Shown here in pieces: positions 44,720 through 55,911 of a DNA stretch of 64,000 nt; the first letter of the stretch is position 1; each line of letters opens with the position of its first letter. The translations under genes were made by a program, and so were the position numbers. Under the pieces are notes generated by a model. That model was not told the origin of the DNA, did not search any database, and was given only the letters and a program-made list of their open reading frames with translations. The stretch comes from Aquanectria penicillioides (taxonomy: Eukaryota; Ascomycota; Sordariomycetes; Hypocreales; Nectriaceae). Location of the stretch: the NCBI GenBank assembly GCA_003415625.1, contig PYIU01000003.1, positions 3,658,001 through 3,722,000 on the forward strand, in the 5' to 3' direction.

Positions 44720-45418
44720 TCAGGTAGCTGATCGAACTGCCAGGGATGTTCTCCACGGGCCATCACCCAAATGCGTCTCCCCGTTGCTCAAGATCGCATC
44801 GTCTCCTCTTGAGACTGTGAAGCGCTCCGCCTCCTCGTCCCACCAGACATCGTCGCCAACTTGGGCTTCTCCAGGGACCAGGAGCAACGCCCCGTTACTC
44901 TTGCCCAGGGCAATTCGGCATGTAGGGTCCTGGACAAAGGCCTCCAGGAAAGGAACATCATAGCCCTGCATGCATCGGAGGGGTCCGCCGCTCTCGATGA
45001 ATTCCCTGATCAGGTTGCTCTGCTCAAGGCTCCAAAAGTCACGGAAGTCCTCGGGGCGTGAGAAGGCGTCGACGGCGGACAGGAACTCAAGCATGCCTGC
45101 CATGCCGTTGAGCACAGGGCTCAGGAAATGAATGAACGAGTTGAGAACCTCTCCCCGGGAGTAGCTCTTCTGGGTGTCTGGTGATGATTCTTGTTGCTGT
45201 TGTTCGGATTGTCTTGAGGCTGGTGACATAGTGTGGAGGAGTGTGAGGAGGCGCTCTTGGTCAGAGGGCAATGGGGACCGGACTTGATAAGCCAGGGTCA
45301 AGAGATAGACGAGAGAGAACATGGAGGACATGGAAGAAAGGGGATCGGAAAGGTTGGCAATGGTGTCGATGAAAGCAGCCCTCCTTGGCTGAGTCGGGGG
45401 AATATTGGTGGCGTGCAT
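44720..45418 (-). CDS. Hypothetical protein, 232 residues
   Basis: An open frame without introns. The ATG at 45418 is chosen because the frame further upstream runs into a long CA/GT microsatellite. I do not recognise the family. Visible features: a moderately hydrophobic stretch near residues 30-45 (SSMFSLVYLLTLAY), a Ser/Gln-rich segment (QSEQQQQESSPDTQ), then a compact C-terminal region with FIHFLSPVLNGMAGMLEFL, DFWSLEQSNLIREFIE and a beta-rich end (GALLLVPGEAQVGDDVWWDEEAERF). The last block faintly recalls the C-terminal part of fungal HET proteins (pattern 'P..a..GD.vw'), but the HET domain itself is absent, so this is only a suggestion. Codon use and length support a real gene. Confidence 0.6.
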   Translation of the reverse strand: MHATNIPPTQPRRAAFIDTIANLSDPLSSMSSMFSLVYLLTLAYQVRSPLPSDQERLLTLLHTMSPASRQSEQQQQESSPDTQKSYSRGEVLNSFIHFLSPVLNGMAGMLEFLSAVDAFSRPEDFRDFWSLEQSNLIREFIESGGPLRCMQGYDVPFLEAFVQDPTCRIALGKSNGALLLVPGEAQVGDDVWWDEEAERFTVSRGDDAILSNGETHLGDGPWRTSLAVRSAT

Positions 45419-45512
45419 CTTGGATGTAGATGATGAGGCTTCCGCACGAGAGGCCTTGAAGGAAGTGTGTGTGTGTGTGTGTATGTGTGTGTATGTGTGT
45501 GTGTGTGTGTGT

Positions 45513-45552
<40 letters not shown>

Positions 45553-48356
45553 AGCGTGAGTGATGTGTGAGTGTTGCAAGTAGGTAGGTTGCGTCGGGAA
45601 GAAAAAAAAAGGTAAAAGGCCTGGAGATCGACGGTGGAGATGTTGTTGTCCGGTATATAACAGTCGTCCTGAGGTTGGATGTAGAGAGACGGAAAACAAA
45701 GGTGTCCAAGGGGATATGTATTCCAAAACGCCGCTGCCAAGTCAGGGCTGTCCCGTCTCCGTATCGGCCTGGTGTCGCCCTGGCCTTGCTTGGGCTTGGG
45801 CTTTGGGATAACAATACACTTTCATGTGAGGCACGCCATTCCGCCAGGCCCGCCCTGGGCCCTCAGGGCAGCATTACCCAATAGTGTCACTCATCATGGC
45901 AAGGTGGGCAATTGACAGGGCCCCAAACCCCACGATTCGACGAATCGGGCAATCCCTGGTCTTGAGCTCAGTCGGGAACGGCGGCACCATGACCTCACAT
46001 GGCGCGCAACTCGGCGCAAAGTCAGCGCACAATGCGACCCCCGAAGGACACAAGCGAGAGCGATTCATCTACCCGCCAGAAAATATGCCCCTGGAAAGTG
46101 ATGTGATTTTTTTTTCCCACTCTTGCTGATGCTACGTACCTACTGCCTATAGACCACGCATAATTATTAAGGGAATTTTTTTCTTCATGCATATCGTCAA
46201 ATGGAAATGCCCATATCCTGGAACACCGGTGAAAAAAAAGAAACATCAAACAAAAAAAAAAAAAGACACTCACACCCGCGTACCCACGCGGCCCATCCGT
46301 GGCTAGCAATGCAATGCATAGAGATCGGGCGACATTTGTGCCATGCTCGCGCTTTCTTGTGTCGCTACCTCGCCCTCTGTCTCGCCTCTTACTTTTGCCT
46401 CGTCAGCCATGCTCTCGGTCTTTTGATAGGTGCCTAATTCCCCCCTCCATGCTGTTCATCCCTCCCTCCATCCCGCCCTCCACCCCTTCCTACCAACCTA
46501 CCAACCTACCAATCCGCCAGCCTACCATACTATGTAAACTGGAAACTGCGAGTTCGGGCTTCTCCCCCTCCCCCGCCATCAGCCCAACACCAACTCAACT
46601 TCAACACCCCCCACTGCACATCCCAACTCTCCATCGCAAATATCTATGACAACAGAGTTTTTAACTCCGAGCAAGCCGCCGAATGAGGCTCGGCCGGGCA
46701 TTTTGCAGTTTAGCTACCAGACACTCTGGTTACCCCGCCCCGCGCTGAGCTGTGCTTGGAGCCAGCTAGAGATTGGCTTGCCGAAGATAGCGCTGCCGCC
46801 CATATTAATTTCTCCACCTCCCTTGCGTTGCCACCTAGCTGGAAGGGGAGGAGGAGGGACGGTACAGCAGGTTGTCTTTACTTTTTGCTTCGAACAACTT
46901 CTTGTTACCTCTCAACAAAGTCCCTGCGCCTATGCGAGATAGGGAGAAGCGGGCGAAACACCCGAGCTTAGCATTTCCAATTTTGGACAATCCGCCAGCC
47001 AATATCTTGCACCATCCACACCTCAGACTTTGTTTCCACGTGGGTGATGTGAATGTGTGGTACTGATTTGTGTTTTTTTTTATGCTCTCCCCTCTAGCAT
47101 CTAAAATTCACATGTCATCATCCATGCTACTAGAGTCCGAAGTCAACAAAACCAGTTTCATGATTGACGATCTTAGTTGGGGTGCTGGCGCATGATGGGG
47201 AACTCGTCATACTGTCTGAGCATCTGGCAGCGTGGCAGCGTGTGGTAATGTCTCGTCTGGTGGAGGGTGTCCCCGGGATCAGCGGCATTGCAGAGGGGGC
47301 CATTGTCTTCTGGCCCTGAATATCGCCCTCGCCTCTCTTCCTCTCTCCACCTGGCGTTGTTGTGTCCCGCGCCTTGTTTCGTGATCAACCTAGTAGCGGC
47401 GTGGGATGCTTGGAGCCTCGAAGCGGCACGTCGACGCGGCTCGCTTTCCCTTGGATAGGCGCAATATGCACCGTCACCACCCTCTTTCATTTTACACCTC
47501 ATGCAAGAAGTGAAAGAGATTTCACCGGTCTCGGAAGTGGCTCTCGCCGACAGAGAGCGTCGAGAGCGGAGGTGATACTTGGACTACGTGCCACATGCAC
47601 GACATAGAGGAGGGAGGTAGGCAGCTAGGCAAGCAGGCTGGCTCGCTGGACCGTCGTACCAGCCAAACATTGGAGAGTCGGCCGAGCTGACAAGCATCGC
47701 CGACGGGCGAGACTGACCAGTCACTGCGCCGGCGGCTCATATCAAGGCGGGGAGTCACTGAAACGGTCACTCACAAGGCTCGGCTTGATGGGGTCGCCGT
47801 CTGACATGCCGTCCGCCTGCTTCGCCTCGACTGCTGGGCTTTTCACAATGTGCACGTGGAGAACACGCCAACCATATCCCATCTAGGCGAATGCCAGATT
47901 GACCTGTGGCTGTCGCATTGAAAGGGAATCTAAATGGACAGATTTCTTGCCAGCGATATGTCTTCTTCATGAGGCGGTTTGGCCCACTACACCGCACCAG
48001 CCAGTAGGCGAGCAGGCAAGTGGGCGGCTGGGCGGTTAGGCGTTCTAGTGGTGCGCCGGCCGGGTGACTCAGCCGGCCGTCTATAGGCGTCTTAGCCCAT
48101 GCCAAGCAGCACCATGGAGCTCCAGACCACAAGCACGGATGCTCGATTCGATTCGAGCCCTTTCTGTATTATCCCGAGAGCCCTTCTGGAAGCTGGCTGA
48201 ATATGGTTACTGAATTGCTTAAAGAAGCTTCAATTGCCGCGGGATAATGGTTGATGATCAACAGCACCCGGTCAATTACCTCATAGAAGATCCGGAGACT
48301 CAAAACCACCTGTCCAATCTGACAAATATTCACACCACGTCCGTCGCAAATCCACA
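45419..48356. other. Intergenic spacer, 2.9 kb
   Basis: Besides the GT microsatellite (separate entry), it holds a repeat of CCTACCAA-type units at 46487-46527, T/A runs at 46107-46116 and 46251-46264, and GC-rich sequence from 47200 to 48130. None of the open frames resembles a protein family. The last 200 bp are the promoter of the HNH gene. Confidence 0.55.
45465..45547. repeat. (GT)n/(CA)n microsatellite
   Basis: A nearly pure GT tract of about 83 bases with a few interruptions (GTAT near 45481 and 45491, GTGGT near 45513). It starts 46 bp upstream of the start codon of the minus-strand gene at 45418, so it lies in that gene's leader or core promoter. Length variation between strains is expected. 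Confidence 0.95.
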
Positions 48357-49166
48357 ATGTCGTCAATAGTCGACGACAACCCTGAAAACTACGCACTCTT
48401 CCGTGACTGCCTCTCCACTACTTTACTGCAGCCGGAACCCACCGATTCGGACCCGCCAAAGCGCCGAAGACGCGGCAAGGCCAGTAATAGTGTGACGGCC
48501 GCCGGAGCCTCCACCCCGGCAGTGAAACCGGAGCAGAACGCCGAGGAACTCGCCGATTTTGTGGACTACCTCGCCACCGAGATATTCGAGAGCCTCCCAA
48601 CAGAGCTGCAAACCCTGGAATACCGAAGCTGGCGCGAGTCCGAGGCCCTGCAAGAGAAGTTCTCGCTTCCCATCACCAAGTACAGCCTCACCTCGCTTAA
48701 TCTGCCCCCGTCTGTTATCGAAACTCTGACGACCTACAATCTTATCTCTGTCGACCCTCTCGTCGAATCCAGGCTTCCTTCTTCACCTGAGGCATTCCTG
48801 GCCCCTATTCTGACCTCGTACATCACGCCCCTGACCGAGGCCCCGCCATGCACAAAGTCGAGCCGGACCGACGCCTGTGAGCTTTGCGAGAGGTCCTGGA
48901 TCCCTTTGTCATACCACCACCTGATCCCCCGCTTTGTCCACGAGAAGGCTGTCAAGCGAGGCTGGCACCGCAGGGAGGACTTACAAAACGTCGCATGGTT
49001 GTGTGGCGCTTGCCACCGCTTCGTGCACCACTTCAAGAACCATGAGGAGCTTGCTCGAGATTATTACACCGTAGAACTATTATTAGAAGAGGAGGAGGTG
49101 AGGAGCTGGGCTGCATGGGTGGGAAAGCTGAGGTGGAAAGGTGGAAGGACACGTCCCGGGAGGTGA
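48357..49166 (+). CDS. HNH-endonuclease-fold protein with a basic nuclear-localisation-like segment
   Basis: Intronless, 269 residues. The N-terminus has a basic cluster (PPKRRRRGKA, residues 34-43) that looks like a nuclear localisation signal. A helical middle region (EELADFVDYLATEIFESLP, then WRESEALQEKFSLP) follows. Residues about 170-245 form a complete HNH/zinc-ribbon module: CELCERSW, YHHLIPRF (the paired His), EDLQNVAWLCGACHRFVHHF (Asn, second CxxC and final His) and ELARDYYTVELLLEEEE. All metal- and zinc-binding positions of an HNH nuclease are present, so cleavage of DNA or RNA is possible. Such intronless single HNH proteins occur through filamentous fungi, but I know of no assigned function. 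The start at 48357 is the first ATG of the frame and fits the leader. Confidence 0.82.
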   Translation: MSSIVDDNPENYALFRDCLSTTLLQPEPTDSDPPKRRRRGKASNSVTAAGASTPAVKPEQNAEELADFVDYLATEIFESLPTELQTLEYRSWRESEALQEKFSLPITKYSLTSLNLPPSVIETLTTYNLISVDPLVESRLPSSPEAFLAPILTSYITPLTEAPPCTKSSRTDACELCERSWIPLSYHHLIPRFVHEKAVKRGWHRREDLQNVAWLCGACHRFVHHFKNHEELARDYYTVELLLEEEEVRSWAAWVGKLRWKGGRTRPGR

Positions 49167-51769
49167 GCGGTTAGGGGGGGATAGCGATCCCCGTAAGGAG
49201 GCCTTGGTCTCCCGGGAGACTGTATTCTAGCCATTGCGTTATCATGAGCCAGCATAATGCCATTTATGTAACCAATCTTGCCATTTGAACGAAAAAGAAA
49301 AGTGCCACTGAGTGTGATATTGAGTCGTGTGAGTCGATGATTGCATTTCAACCCTTCCGGGGCTACCGGACACTGACGAGCCCATGCTTACAGGGCGAGG
49401 TATGATTTGTCCTTGGAAAGAAAAAGGAAAACAAAAAAAATGATTCATTCATGGGACTCGAAAGATTAGGCTCGAAGCAAAGTGGTGACGATTTTCCAGC
49501 CATTTTGGCCAAGCAAGGGCATTTGCTAAACACCACACCAAAAACATCGGTGATGGATGAAATGGGCATTCGGTGACCCCCAATTTCTAATCTCATGCTA
49601 AGGATAGATCGTCGTGGAACTAGAAAACCCTTCCTCAGGCGGTACCCTGACACCTCCTGATTCCACGAGCGTGGTAGCGGTATCCGAATCTGAACTCATC
49701 TGATCAATCCTTATCGCTACCGAGATGGTAGCATCTGCCTGAGGAAGGGACGAAGAACAAATGGATACCCTTGAAATCTCGGCTCTGTGCTAATCGGGAC
49801 TTTTTTTTTCTGAACCAAACAATGAAGTGAGATTCCCGCTCGTCAGGAGACAAAACATACCATTTTTATGCTCGATCTTGGCCACGGTCGGTGTCATCCC
49901 AAGAAATTTATGCCAACTGGACCCTTCTCAGGAACCTGAGAGCATAAGAGGTATAATACGGCTTTGGAGACGATGGCTTAGCACAATCTGAATTTTTCGA
50001 ATATTAGGTAGTAAATTTGAGATATTGATAAATCCCGAAGCACCAATGAATGATTTACATGGCAAGGCGACCGAATACGAACACGGATAGAAACCATGCT
50101 GTGGATATTGACGTGTCCAGACTATCGGCCAATGCTCTGCTACAGGCAAAATCGGTTTATTGCTCGAAGATCTTGCGGTATATCAGTATAGATAATCTCT
50201 CTAAAGAGTAACAATTTTCTCCCAATCTATGCTGTTTTTCGTCGAACAATATGACCAAGGCCTTCATATGTATTATGCATTTTATAAATCAATGTACTTT
50301 TATTCATTTTATTCTCAATAGAGCTGGAAAGTTTCCGGTACACAAGTCACAAAAGAGACAGCAGGCTTGTTCATGACCGGACCTGCTGGGCCACGGTCTT
50401 TGTTATATTATGGAAACACTATCTGCAAGGCCATGTAATAGAATTCCTCAATCTTGCCAATGTCAAGGTTCTTTATAGATCAAGTAATGGAACAGTTCAA
50501 ACTTCCTTGTCCTACTAATCGATATCACTAGAGCTTCGCCCGGATGGTCTTGAGCAAAGTTTGAGTGAACCGAGCTATTCAGTCTCTATAAGGACAATTA
50601 ATTGATATATGATGCGGACGCGATACAAAAAGCATCAAATATCCTGGTAGTGCCCTGTGTCTCCAACCGAAGGCATATGTCGACCTTTCAGTGTAACGGC
50701 TAAGGCATTGCATTTTTCTTTCGTGTCCTATGCATGCTAGTTTGAAAGAAACATTCTTCGCAACATTTTGAATGGTATTTGAGAGGGTTCGGTATTGAAC
50801 TAGAATATCCGTTTTAGAAGCAAGTGGCTGTTTCAACAAGTCTCTCAGAACAAGCTCATAGGTCGTCCCCACGGGGAAATTTGATCCTTTCAACTCCTGA
50901 ACCATAGTCAGCCCCAATTCGCTCCCTATATACAGGGTCAGCTTAGAGCAAGATTTGGCGACAGGACGGGCTAGGGGATATTGTTATACATCATTTGTTT
51001 GTATGTCTCGAACTATTGTCTAACATGCGTTGAATTCCGGCGGTTGGTCTGGACAGCAATGGAGACGTACCGAAAAAAAAAAACAGGAAAAAAAAACCTG
51101 GTTGTCATGGCTGTAGGATTTTGGATACATATTCTTTGGATTGGATGCTGCCTGCCTCACCGGCAATGACGAATCTCCATCTTTGGTCAATGTAATTTCG
51201 GATACATAAACTGGCAGCTAGATCTGACGGCTGACGTTGGACATGGGAGATGCGCTCCACTAGGGTCACAGTTAGGTCGCAAACCAGAACAGACAGAAGA
51301 GGGTAGTTCGTCGGTGATGCTCTCCACTTCTCACGCTCATTAGCGTCCTTATTATTGAATCCTTCGTTAGCATCATGCTTATGAATCCACTTGTACCCGC
51401 ATGATAACCGTCCAAATGCGGTCTTTCATGTTGAAACTAGTTCTCACTGAAATTTCAAAATTTACAAGAACCCCCACCATTCATCCAGGCCATGATACCG
51501 TCCGACGGAAGTCGTATGGGTCAATTATGGTCAGTCTAGGTTACTGAGGACGCGGTTTGGTATGGTTGAAATAAAATCCCAAAAGGGACATCAAATTGAT
51601 GCGTAGTTGGTAATCTGCTTCTCTAATGTCGTTACCAGAAAACTCGCCTGCTCCAAAAACGCCGTTCGTGGGTATAGTCGTACAGGGGTGTGCCATGACT
51701 CTTTCTCCCGCGTGCCTATGCTGTGGCATCATCCCAAGCTCACACAATTTTACTTCCTTCGCTCCTCTC
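49167..51769. other. Spacer including an AT-rich island (about 49.8-51.5 kb)
   Basis: The sequence between roughly 49800 and 51500 is AT-rich with stops in every frame. It is similar in character to 29.2-30.3 kb and 22.2-23.2 kb and unlike the flanking genes. I find no repeat units or recognisable transposon protein. Frames such as minus 50579-50917 are open but unrecognised. Confidence 0.5.
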
Positions 51770-52987
51770 TCACTTCTGTTGTTGCCACCTGGGCTCGGCC
51801 AAGTCCACCTCCTGGGGTATGTGAGGGCCGTCCATGCTATCGCGGGGGGTGTCTCCGAGGAGAGCCTCGGCAGCCTTCTTGCGCTCAGTTTCCTTGTCAT
51901 GATGCTCGGGCTCGTCGTCCTCCTCGGGCACGGCAACCAATCCTCGGTCACTGGCGTAGCTGGGGGCGCGAGGTGCACTCAATCCTCTCGGTCTGGTGGG
52001 ACCGTTGCCTGAGTTGAGAGAGTCTCTCCTCGCTTGCTCATCATGCATGCTCACTGGGCTGCCAGGCCAGGCAAAGTCGCCGCTGACGGCCCGATCTCCT
52101 TCCTTGACGGAGTTTCGTCGAGCTACATATTCTTCAAACTGCGTGTCTCTCTGGTGGCTGTATACGCTGGGTGTACGTTCAATTTTCTTAAGCTCAACCT
52201 CGTTCTTGGAAGAACCGACGCTGAGACGGGACGAAGCCGAAGAGAAGCGTTTGTCGATGGAGGAACGGACGCCAACGGTGCCCTGGTATGACGTGTCACG
52301 TTCCAAGTCATCGTTGAAACCAAAAGGCTTCACATTGACAGGGTGGGCATAATCGTCGTATACGGAGAGGCGGAAGTAGATTCGGATAGCGTAAAAGACG
52401 AAAATGATGGAGGTGAGGCTGCAGGCTTGTTAGTGGGGGTTATCGGGAGGAGTGTTGGGGGGGGGGGGCTGGTTTGGGGACATACATGAAAACGCAATCA
52501 AGGCCAAGACCGACAAGAGAGTAGTGTCGATCATGACGCTGAACGTAGATGACAATATCAAGACTGAGAGTTGCGATGGCACAAGTCAACTTAATAACCT
52601 GGCTAAAAAGCATGGTCCATGGAGTAAGAGCCTCAGCAAAGTACTTGGCGATTTCGACAAAGGTGCAGATCGAAGCGACAAAAAATAAGCTGACATTGGT
52701 GGCTTCCCAACTAGAACCGATCAGGTCAGTGAGCCATTCAGCTGAAGCGCCGCGAGAGCAGCGGGAAATGACTGAGCAAAAACTTACACTACTTCGATGG
52801 TGGGATTGTCGCCCTTTTTGTCCTCCTCATCGTAACTCTTCATGGTGTCGCCCAGTCGCCAGGCGAAGAGGCCAACCATGGTCATTGTAAGGCCGAGCTG
52901 AAGCACCCAAACAGGCAGCAGCAGCGTGATACGCCATTTGGCCCGGTCAAACTGCGCCTGAGCGCGGTGGTTTCCCATCAACAACAT
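51770..52987 (-). CDS. Four-helix membrane protein with long cytosolic tail (MARVEL-like), fungal hypothetical
   Basis: Three exons: 52987-52788, 52710-52486, 52418-51770, in phase, 357 residues. A second ATG three codons downstream is also possible. After RAQAQFDRAKWRI come four hydrophobic helices: LLLPVWVLQLGLTMTMVGLFAW; NVSLFFVASICTFVEIAKYF; MLFSQVIKLTCAIATLSLDIVIY; and LVGLGLDCVFMLTSIIFVFYAIRIY. The remaining ~200 residues are a Ser/Arg/Glu-rich disordered tail (RFSSASSRLSVGSSKNE, EEYVARRNSVKEGD) with many likely phosphorylation sites. The four-helix layout with both ends probably cytosolic is like MARVEL/eisosome-type proteins, but I cannot confirm the family. It probably sits in the plasma membrane or an internal membrane. 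Confidence 0.8.
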
Positions 52988-55673
52988 GATTCCTGGCGTG
53001 GATGATTCTCAAGCGTGAATTCGAATGCCCTCTTCTTGTTCGGTTGCTCGGCAGCGTGGATTTAGTCGTCGCAGGCAGGTAATGTAAACGGCGTCTATTC
53101 CCGCGTTGCACCAGCTCAATGGCGTTTCGTCGTTACTCAATTAATAGGCAGCGAAGGCGTCTCATAGCCTTTTCATAGGCTACCGCACGGCGTGGCGTCT
53201 TCGTCGTCGTCGTCGTCGTTCCGACTTGGATTTGTTTCTTTTGAAGCAAGAGATCTCAGTTGCATCCTGAGCAACCTGACCTGCGTCAGGGGGCGCCGGG
53301 ACCTTTTATTCGAGAGAGCCCTGGGCTGAATCGACGCCATCTCCCTCGTCGGTCTGGCCTCGACCAAAGGCTCTCTAACCTGTCCCCGCAGCCCTGGCTC
53401 AGCCCTCTCACGCTCCATGGCGCCATGGTTTGATAGGGCTAGGATGCGCCACCGCCTCCCTGGGCCATGGGCCATGGTCCACAGGTCCATGCCCGCCGAG
53501 ACGATGCCCCGGCCCTCGAATGGGAATTGGGCTTAGTGCTGATTGAGCTGCGGCTGAGAGCATATTGTTTGCTGACCAGCGACCACGGGCAGCAACACTA
53601 GGCGCTGTACCTGTACACTGCAGAGTTGCACTCGGACCCGAATAAGCGGTCCCTTGCGTGCAATAGCGGCATGTATAGAAACCTGTCGAGGGTTCTCTTA
53701 TGCTGATTTGGATCTTTGGCAACCGCGGCGGCTCTGCAGCAACCGTTGCCCGGGGGCGCCTCAACCGGCCGCGACTCCGGTTGTGTGTTGTTTTCCAAAG
53801 GGGGCTCGCCATGATGCAACCAACGTCCGGGGTTCATCCACGATCGGCCCAGCGAGGGCCACTGTCGATGGAGAAAAGAGGCAATGATGGCCCCCAAGAG
53901 CTAATTACAGCAGCGCCAGGAGGAGGAGCGCACAGTAGTTGCCGTCCATCGTTGCCCACATGGGCGGCGGATGGTAGGATGGGCCCTCAACTCTCGGACT
54001 TTGCGGGCATTTCTCACACGGAGAGCCCTTGATTTCACGCTTAATCCTTGCGGCAGGGTTTGGCGCGAGGCTGCGCAGCGAGTCTAGGGACGAACGGCGG
54101 CATTTTGGCTCATCATGTCGAACATTGCTCACAAGACTAATTTGGGTGTACCGGTAATATCCATTGTCAAGAAACAGACCCCCGCAACTCAGCCCTGGGA
54201 CGGAGGCTAAACAAGGGCATGCCTGGCGGGCGACAAGCATGATATGAATGAGAGGAGATGTGTCAGCATCGCTCTGCTTCATTTGAGTCTGTCATTAGTT
54301 ACAAGCAAGCGTCCCTACGTGCTCTCCTGGGCACGGAGTTGGCTATGTTTCCGAGCCTCCGGCTGCAGTCGCAGGCAGGGCATGGTAATACTAGCCGACA
54401 AGCCTTTTGGGCAAACAAGCTGGTAGGTTGGGTGAGACAAGTGGGGCTTCGCCTGGCAATGGTGGTGAAGTGCTAAATTGTCCAGGGAGGTCCAAGCAGG
54501 AGGTTGGTGTTGGGGCAAGTTTGAGGGAGCGGAGATGAAATCATGACCACCTCAGAATAGAAGTTTGGTGAGGCGCGGTCAAGGCTGCATCTGTTGGTCT
54601 CAAGACGGTTGGCCGCTTCTCTCATGTCTCGATCCCCATTAAGTCTCCGGAGAAACTGAGTTTGGCTAATTGACGAAACCCAGGGACCGGGTCCAGCCTG
54701 CCTATGAATCTCGCCTGAAAGATGTTTCCTTTTTGCGTCTGACTGTTGGTTGGCCATTGCATCTTCCTCATCTGCATGAGACGCGAGGCCGCAAAATTGA
54801 GTAAAGAAACAATAAAACCAGGATTGCCAAGCCCGCTCTGCGCACGCCCATCATGCCTCTCTCTCGCTCTCTCTCTCTCTCTGTCTTTTGTCCAAAACCA
54901 AATCTCAAAGACCCTCTCTTCCTTCCCATGGCCCCCATTTGCTAAATCAGCCTATCCCGTCCAAACCTTCAATGTGGACGAAACGCCACCTGCCGGAGGT
55001 CCAGTTGACCATGATCCCTCCAATTGCAGCACGTTCACCACAGCAGCTGCCCCATCGGTGAGGCTGACTCGACCCGTTGGCGGATCGTGCAGAACCGAAC
55101 GTTGTGGTGGACCGTCCTAACTAATCAACTAGCCAGCCCCGAACCCCAGGCCTGCTATTCATGGATCCCCCTCTTCTTTCTGTGCAGAATGGAACCACTG
55201 TAGCATTGTCACAGGCGCTCAGCCACTCGTTTCTGTAAAGAGCATTTGCGGTTCCAAATTTCCAAGTTTTGCACCCAAGTGACAGCACATCTATCATGTC
55301 ACATTACGGCGCGGCACGGTACAGGCTGCCGGACGGGAAAGGAACTGGCAAAAAAAAAAAATTCCAGAAAAAAAAACCGACGTCCCTTACTCAATAGCAC
55401 TCGAGTTAAGAAGGGGCGCACACGTAACAGTTCGAAAATAATGTCTAACTAGGGAAGTTTGTCGACAGCATCCCCCCACCTTCAATGTAATCCTGTGTAG
55501 CCCTACCAGCATACCAGCCACATCGTTCCCAATCATGGATGTTTGGGAGATGCTCCGCTATTAACTTGATGTTGTACAGATGAATATTCGCCGCAAGTGT
55601 GGGAAGAAAAAAAAAAACCAGGGCATCATGCCTTGTCTTCATTGAGCCCAACAGACCAAGCAGAGCGGTCCAC
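52988..55673. other. Intergenic spacer, no supported gene
   Basis: Begins with the promoter of the membrane protein gene (GTC repeats of about 24 bp at 53197-53220). A CT microsatellite lies at 54858-54891 and A runs at 55350-55376. Open frames lack family likeness. Confidence 0.55.
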
Positions 55674-55911
55674 TTATATGCCTGCCTCCTTGTTGGCTTG
55701 GTAAACCTGCTGGGAGTTGAATGCCACCACGTTCCCATCTGCATCGGTCATGGAAGCCTGACTGGCGTCGACACTGGTCTGGCGTTTAACTGTTACCGCG
55801 AGAGTCAATCAAAGTTCTGTGTTCCCCCCAATCCGAGAAGAGCAGGTGCTTACTGGGGCCGGCCATGACGGCAGCGACAAGTGTGGCGAGGGTGAGGATA
55901 GACAGCTGCAT
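55674..55911 (-). CDS. Small secreted peptide precursor, 57 residues
   Basis: Two exons, 55911-55854 and 55789-55674. The 64-bp intron has a GTAAGC donor and GTAACAG acceptor, and the reading phase matches. The protein starts with a clear signal peptide (MQLSILTLATLVAAVMA, then GP), directly followed by IKRQTS, a Lys-Arg Kex2-type site. The mature remainder is about 35 residues (SVDASQASMTDADGNVVAF, then NSQQVYQANKEAGI) with no cysteine. Neither exon alone is long enough to look like a gene; the evidence is the signal peptide, the exact splice junction and the stop right after a sensible end. Related short fungal secreted proteins with a 'MTDADGNVVAF'-type core may exist, but I assign no function. 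It could be a secreted signalling or effector peptide. Confidence 0.65.

Noticed and set aside
45419..45814. Longer N-terminus for the 232-residue unknown protein
   Set aside because: The extra frame translates the GT microsatellite into Thr-His repeats and begins inside promoter-like sequence.
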